A stretch of 8,618 bases of DNA from Flavobacteriaceae bacterium UBA5534 (GTDB taxonomy: Bacteria > Bacteroidota > Bacteroidia > Flavobacteriales > Flavobacteriaceae). The notes beneath the pieces were generated by a model that saw nothing but the letters and a program-made list of their open reading frames with translations, was not told where the DNA came from and ran no database searches. Shown here piece by piece: positions 4,645-8,618 of the stretch. The stretch is taken from contig DINS01000035.1 of assembly GCA_002426015.1 (NCBI GenBank), positions 344,884 through 353,501 on the forward strand, given 5' to 3'. The translations under genes and the position numbers were made by a program. Positions within the stretch are counted from its first letter, which is position 1, and each line of letters opens with the position of its first letter.

Positions 4645-6693
4645 TTATTCGGGATACTCTATCCGCAAATGGTAAATGTTTGCCAACTTGTATTTTAACA
4701 CTTTTTTTATCGATTGGATTTCTTTGAATGTAATGTTTGCATTTAAAAATTGACCTTCTTCTATCTGTTTGCTTATTATCGTTTCAACAAACGCATCAAT
4801 TTTGGCTGATGTAGGGTCTTTTAAACTTTTTGAAGCGGCCTCAACACTATCGCACATCATCAATATAGCGGTTTCTTTACTGAAAGGTTTGGGCCCTGGA
4901 TAACTAAAGGCCGATTTATCTGTCTCGGAAAAATCGCTTTTTTCCTGCATATAAAAATAATACACGACACTGGTACCATGATGGGTTCTTATAAAATCAA
5001 TGACCCTATCTGGAAGATTGTACTTTTTTGCTATTTCAATGCCATCAATAACATGGGCCGTAATTATTCGGGCACTTTCTTTCGATGAGAGTTCGTCGTG
5101 CGGGTTAATGCCCGTCGATTGATTTTCGGTAAAATATGTTGGGTTTTTCATCTTACCTATGTCGTGATATAAAGCACCTACGCGCACCAACATGGCATTT
5201 GCACCTATTTCATGGGCAGACGCTTCGGCTAAATTGGCCACATTTAAGGAATGGTGAAACGTTCCTGGCGCCTTGTTGGAAAGCTCTTTAAGTAATTTGG
5301 AATTCGTATCTGAAAGTTCCAAAAGTGAGACATCAGAAACCAATCCGAAAATTTTTTCATAAACATAGATAAGAGGTTGCACAAATAAGGTTGCCAAACC
5401 ACCCAAGATAAACCAAATAAACATTTCCCAACGTATGGTTTCCACACTTCCTTCATGTATCACAAAAAAAGCAAAATAGGCCACAATATACACCAAGGTT
5501 ATCTGCCCTACCGAAATAAACAAATTTGCCCGTTTGTAAAGTTCAGAAACCGTTAATATGGTTACAATGCCGGCAAGTATTTGCAAAAACATGTATTCAT
5601 AACTGTTTGGCACAATAAACCCTAACAGCAATACGGTAATTACATGTGCAAACAGACCTAATCGCGCATCAAAAAAAGCCTTGAATATTAGGGGCAAAAT
5701 ACAGATGGGCACCACGTAAACAAACTTCGAATCATAGTTTACAACCAATGTGGTTATAAATATCATCAGTAAAACGTTAAAAAAAATGAAGGTTACCTTG
5801 GTATTGTTTTCATACACTTCTTTTCTATACTTCCTTAAAAACAGAAACAACATCAACAATGCCAATGCCACCAATAAGGTGTAGGCAAACACGATCCAGT
5901 AATAACTGGATTTGCTCCACACCTGCGATTCAAATTCAAGTTGGAGCGATTTTAGTATTTGATAGTTGTTAACATCTACAACTTCCCCTTTCGCTATAAT
6001 TAAAGTGCCTTTTTCAACACTGCCCCGGGCATAGGCAATTTTGTCCATGGCTTCTTGAAGCGCTTTTTCAGTAAACGATTTATTAAAGGTTAGGTTAGGC
6101 TGAATGATATCGAAAAACAACGAAAAAAAATCGGTTTTAAACCCAATGGAATTGGTTTTGGAAAGCACTGTTTCAATTACAGGTATAATGGCATCCTGTT
6201 TTACAATATCAGAAAAAAAACCGTCTTGCTTCTTCACGCGGTTATCCAATAGGGCAATGATCCGTTTTTCTGAAAAATCATGATTTTCATTGGAAATACC
6301 AAAGGCATACAAGGCTTCAATTATTTGCTGCCCGGTTTTGTACAGGTTGTTGCGTATGTTTTTAGGAATCGTATCCGAAAACACCGTTCTAAACTGTTGG
6401 GCATAAGCGTTTTCCACCTTGGGTTTAATACTTGGGTCGATGTCGAAATATAAAATGGAATTATCGGTAACCGTTTGTTTTTCGGCTGTTATCTCTGCAT
6501 CCGATTTTAAGATGGCAAAGTTAAAAGGCGCCAATAAATTTTCAGATTGCCACGGTTTCCCTTTTTCAAAATCGTACTTGAATTTTCCGCTTTTCGGAAA
6601 CATATATACAATCAAAAACGTTGCACCAATAAACAACAGCCCTTTATATATTAAGGAATGGTTTCTGTACAATTTATTAATAAAGTTATCCAT
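4645..6693 (-). CDS. 7TM-HD family phosphohydrolase, PgpH-like probable cyclic-di-AMP phosphodiesterase
   Basis: A 682-residue integral membrane enzyme with the complete PgpH architecture. There is one N-terminal membrane anchor (about 15-32), an extracytoplasmic 7TMR-HDED domain (about 45-260), a seven-helix membrane domain (about 265-440), and a cytoplasmic HD domain (about 470-650). Metal-binding residues are visible: His480/481 in GTFHHS, the His510-Asp511 pair in YHDIGK, His547, His571/572 in RTHHGT, and Asp615 in MMCDSVEAAS. The stretch SYPGPKPFSKETAI is a family hallmark. Proteins of this architecture in Listeria hydrolyse cyclic-di-AMP to pApA, controlling potassium, osmotic and cell-wall homeostasis; the same activity here is inferred from homology. 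The ATG at 6693 is preceded by a good -7 box. It is divergent from the thiolase gene, with no operon partner in view. Length is typical for the family. Confidence 0.93.
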   Translation of the reverse strand: MDNFINKLYRNHSLIYKGLLFIGATFLIVYMFPKSGKFKYDFEKGKPWQSENLLAPFNFAILKSDAEITAEKQTVTDNSILYFDIDPSIKPKVENAYAQQFRTVFSDTIPKNIRNNLYKTGQQIIEALYAFGISNENHDFSEKRIIALLDNRVKKQDGFFSDIVKQDAIIPVIETVLSKTNSIGFKTDFFSLFFDIIQPNLTFNKSFTEKALQEAMDKIAYARGSVEKGTLIIAKGEVVDVNNYQILKSLQLEFESQVWSKSSYYWIVFAYTLLVALALLMLFLFLRKYRKEVYENNTKVTFIFFNVLLMIFITTLVVNYDSKFVYVVPICILPLIFKAFFDARLGLFAHVITVLLLGFIVPNSYEYMFLQILAGIVTILTVSELYKRANLFISVGQITLVYIVAYFAFFVIHEGSVETIRWEMFIWFILGGLATLFVQPLIYVYEKIFGLVSDVSLLELSDTNSKLLKELSNKAPGTFHHSLNVANLAEASAHEIGANAMLVRVGALYHDIGKMKNPTYFTENQSTGINPHDELSSKESARIITAHVIDGIEIAKKYNLPDRVIDFIRTHHGTSVVYYFYMQEKSDFSETDKSAFSYPGPKPFSKETAILMMCDSVEAASKSLKDPTSAKIDAFVETIISKQIEEGQFLNANITFKEIQSIKKVLKYKLANIYHLRIEYPE

Positions 6694-6711
6694 TTATAAA
6701 GTTAATGAAGC

Positions 6712-6719
6712 CAAATGTA
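6712..6719 (-). promoter_or_regulatory. Candidate promoter -7 box of the 7TM-HD gene
   Basis: On the minus strand this reads TACATTTG, a full TAnnTTTG match identical to the tRNA operon box. It ends 18 nt before the ATG at 6693. A weak -33 (TGG rather than TTG) lies 19 bp upstream. Confidence 0.5.
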
Positions 6720-6786
6720 ATAAAATTATAAGCGATTTCCATTTTTTATAATGATTGAATGGTTCAGGTTTCTGCCAAAAAATCAT

Positions 6787-6794
6787 TATTTTCG
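6787..6794 (+). promoter_or_regulatory. Candidate promoter -7 box of the thiolase gene
   Basis: TATTTTCG has one mismatch to TAnnTTTG and lies 26 nt upstream of the ATG at 6821, followed by GCGGG as is common near flavobacterial start points. No clear -33 element is seen. Confidence 0.35.
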
Positions 6795-6820
6795 CGGGTA
6801 ATAAGTTTAATCGTTTTGTA

Positions 6821-7996
6821 ATGAACAAAGAAGTCGTAATTGTTTCGGCCGTTAGAACGCCCATAGGAAGCTTTATGGGCACGCTTTCAACGGTTCCTGC
6901 ACCAAAATTGGGCGCTGTGGCAATAAAAGGCGCCATAGATCGTATTAATTTAGACCCCGCTTTGGTTGATGAAGTGCTAATGGGCAATGTCGTTCAGGCA
7001 GGAACAGGTCAAGCTCCAGCCAGACAAGCGGCCATTTTTGCGGGTATTCCCAATACGGTACCCTGTACCACCGTAAATAAAGTATGCGCCTCTGGCATGA
7101 AAGCCGTTATGCAAGCGGCTCAAAGCATAGCGGTGGGCGATGCCACTATTGTTGTGGCCGGAGGCATGGAAAATATGAGCTTGATTCCTCATTACTTATA
7201 TGCAAGAACCGGTACAAAATTTGGACCTGCCCCATTAATTGATGGGTTACAAAAAGATGGATTGGTGGATGCCTACGACCAAAACGCCATGGGAGTATGT
7301 GCCGATGCTTGCGCCAAGGAACACCATTTTTCTCGTGAAGCACAAGATGCCTTTGCAATACAATCGTACAAGCGTTCGGCGGCAGCCTGGGAAGCTGGTA
7401 AATTTGACAATGAAATTATTCCTGTTGAAGTGCCCCAACGTCGTGGTGAACCCCTTATCTTTAATAAAGATGAAGAATTTACCAACGTTTTTTTAGATAA
7501 AATTCCGCAATTAAAACCAGTCTTCTCTAAAGATGGCACCGTAACGGCCGCCAATGCTTCCACCATAAACGATGGCGCAGCGGCCCTGGTGTTGATGAGT
7601 AAGGAAAAAGCCCTTGAACTGGGTTTAAAACCTCTCGCTACCATAAAAAGTTATGCCGATGCCGCCCACGAACCGGAATGGTTTACCACAGCGCCCGCCA
7701 AGGCACTCCCTAAAGCTTTGCATAAAGCAGGAATAACCATTAAGGATGTCGATTTTTTTGAGTTTAACGAAGCCTTTTCGGTGGTTGGACTGGCCAACAT
7801 GAAACTCCTGGGGCTTAACGACAGCAACGTAAACGTAAATGGTGGCGCGGTTTCGCTAGGGCATCCCTTAGGCTGTTCGGGCGCAAGAATTATTGTTACG
7901 TTATTAAACGTATTGCAACAAAACAATGCCAAAATGGGCGCTGCAGCCATTTGCAATGGTGGTGGCGGTGCTTCTGCAATTGTTATTGAACGTTAA
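6821..7996 (+). CDS. Acetyl-CoA C-acetyltransferase (thiolase II, AtoB/PhaA-like)
   Basis: A cytoplasmic enzyme of 391 residues that condenses two acetyl-CoA to acetoacetyl-CoA or runs the reverse thiolysis. All three active-site signatures are present and fall on the numbering of the classical Zoogloea enzyme: the acylated nucleophile Cys89 in NKVCASGMKA, His348 in GHPLGCSGAR, and Cys378 in ICNGGGGAS. NEAF is also conserved. An upstream in-frame start at 6755 would add 22 residues that do not resemble the family. ATG 6821 gives the usual MNKEVVIVSAVRTPIGSFMG N-terminus and a normal length, so I chose it. GC content is clearly higher than in the left part of the window, and it looks like a core metabolic gene. 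It could serve degradation of acetoacetate, amino acids or fatty acids, or precursor synthesis; neighbours do not decide this. Confidence 0.96.
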   Translation: MNKEVVIVSAVRTPIGSFMGTLSTVPAPKLGAVAIKGAIDRINLDPALVDEVLMGNVVQAGTGQAPARQAAIFAGIPNTVPCTTVNKVCASGMKAVMQAAQSIAVGDATIVVAGGMENMSLIPHYLYARTGTKFGPAPLIDGLQKDGLVDAYDQNAMGVCADACAKEHHFSREAQDAFAIQSYKRSAAAWEAGKFDNEIIPVEVPQRRGEPLIFNKDEEFTNVFLDKIPQLKPVFSKDGTVTAANASTINDGAAALVLMSKEKALELGLKPLATIKSYADAAHEPEWFTTAPAKALPKALHKAGITIKDVDFFEFNEAFSVVGLANMKLLGLNDSNVNVNGGAVSLGHPLGCSGARIIVTLLNVLQQNNAKMGAAAICNGGGGASAIVIER

Positions 7997-8129
7997 TCTA
8001 TATTATTTTTTTATTGTTATTATTTATTGGTTATGAAGCTTAAGAACGAACATTTCATCACATCTCTAGAAACATTTTCAAAATAAATGCATAAAATAAT
8101 TAATAAAAATAGCCAATAAACAATCGTTT

Positions 8130-8618
8130 ATGCACTACGGAATTTGTAATTTAAGCATTGTACCCCTTAGAAATGAACCTGCCGACACAAGCGAACTTGT
8201 GTCGCAAGTTTTGTATGGTGAAATTTTTAAGATTTTGGAACAACGTAAAAATTGGAGCAAGATTAGACTTTCTTTCGATCAATACGAAGGCTGGATAGAC
8301 AGCAAACAATATATTGAAATTACCGAAGACACCTATTTGCAATTGGAAAACGGCCCCTTAAAACTATCGCTGGATTTGGTCGAGTTTATTGAAGATAAAG
8401 AGGCCCAATTATATCCTATTTTATTGGGTTCAACATTAAACGGCCTTTCCATTTTAAACCACAGGTACGATGGCCACTTTGCAACTTCCATAAATGCAAA
8501 AGAGAACATTGTTTCTACGGCATTTCTATACTTAAATTCGCCTTACTTATGGGGCGGAAAAACACCTTTTGGAATTGATTGCTCGGGGTTTACACAAATG
8601 GCCTATAAATTAAATGGC
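8130..8618 (+). CDS. SH3-domain NlpC/P60 cell-wall peptidase, 3' end cut by window edge
   Basis: An open frame of 163 codons from ATG 8130 runs to the window edge in frame. The N-terminal part (about 1-65) is a bacterial SH3 domain (IVPLRNEPADTSELVSQVLYGE, then WSKIRLSFDQYEGWID). A second SH3-like segment is likely to about residue 120. The NlpC/P60 catalytic domain begins near 125 with the conserved PYLWGGKTPFGIDCSGFTQ; Cys151 is the catalytic nucleophile. The His and third catalytic residue lie beyond the window. Relatives are gamma-D-glutamyl-diamino-acid endopeptidases that cleave peptidoglycan stem peptides or recycle muropeptides. No signal peptide is present at this start, so it is probably cytoplasmic, as for the YkfC-type enzymes. 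The gene follows the thiolase by 133 nt in the same direction; the gap holds no obvious terminator or promoter box. Confidence 0.92.
   Translation, partial: MHYGICNLSIVPLRNEPADTSELVSQVLYGEIFKILEQRKNWSKIRLSFDQYEGWIDSKQYIEITEDTYLQLENGPLKLSLDLVEFIEDKEAQLYPILLGSTLNGLSILNHRYDGHFATSINAKENIVSTAFLYLNSPYLWGGKTPFGIDCSGFTQMAYKLNG

Noticed and set aside
8020..8122. Imperfect inverted repeat between 8020-8033 and 8109-8122 (12 of 14 pairs)
   Set aside because: Both arms are AT-only or nearly so and 75 bp apart; not convincing as a terminator or element end.

Overview
The window looks like a chromosomal segment from a Bacteroidetes bacterium, most likely a member of the Flavobacteriaceae. Supporting signs are the low GC, the lack of clear Shine-Dalgarno sequences, promoter boxes of the Bacteroidetes type (TAnnTTTG), a Bacteroidetes-class tyrosine integrase, and the gene families present (7TM-HD phosphohydrolase, thiolase, NlpC/P60 hydrolase).

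Left part (1 to about 4300) looks like accessory DNA and is visibly more AT-rich. A secreted beta-barrel-like protein (minus strand, cut by the window edge) is divergent from a two-gene signalling operon: a LytS/YehU-type membrane histidine kinase and a LytTR response regulator that overlap by 4 bases. The 358-base divergent region holds three copies of a 30-bp element. Each copy is two 9-bp direct half-sites (TATA[C/T]nAAA-like) separated by exactly 12 bp, which is the geometry that LytTR proteins bind. The region also holds a strong intrinsic terminator on the minus strand that belongs to no visible gene, suggesting a small RNA of about 80 nt. The regulator gene runs tail to tail into a tyrosine integrase, and their stop codons overlap within 6 bp. 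The integrase lies just downstream of the 3' end of a tRNA-Pro gene, which is where integrative elements of this type commonly sit.

Middle (4303 to 4620): tRNA-Pro(TGG) and tRNA-Ser(GCT) form a minus-strand operon with a good Bacteroidetes promoter (TTG, 20 bp, TACATTTG) and a hairpin terminator. tRNA-Pro has an A2:C71 acceptor-stem mismatch. That could be the scar of integration, with the 5' half from the host and the 3' half from the element.

Right part (4645 to 8618) looks like core chromosome: a 7TM-HD (PgpH-like) probable cyclic-di-AMP phosphodiesterase on the minus strand, then divergently an acetyl-CoA C-acetyltransferase and the first 163 codons of an SH3 + NlpC/P60 cell-wall hydrolase on the plus strand.

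My reading is that 1 to about 4303 is one end of an integrated element whose visible cargo is a self-regulating LytS/LytTR system controlling a divergent outer-membrane protein and possibly a small RNA. The other end of the element is outside the window.
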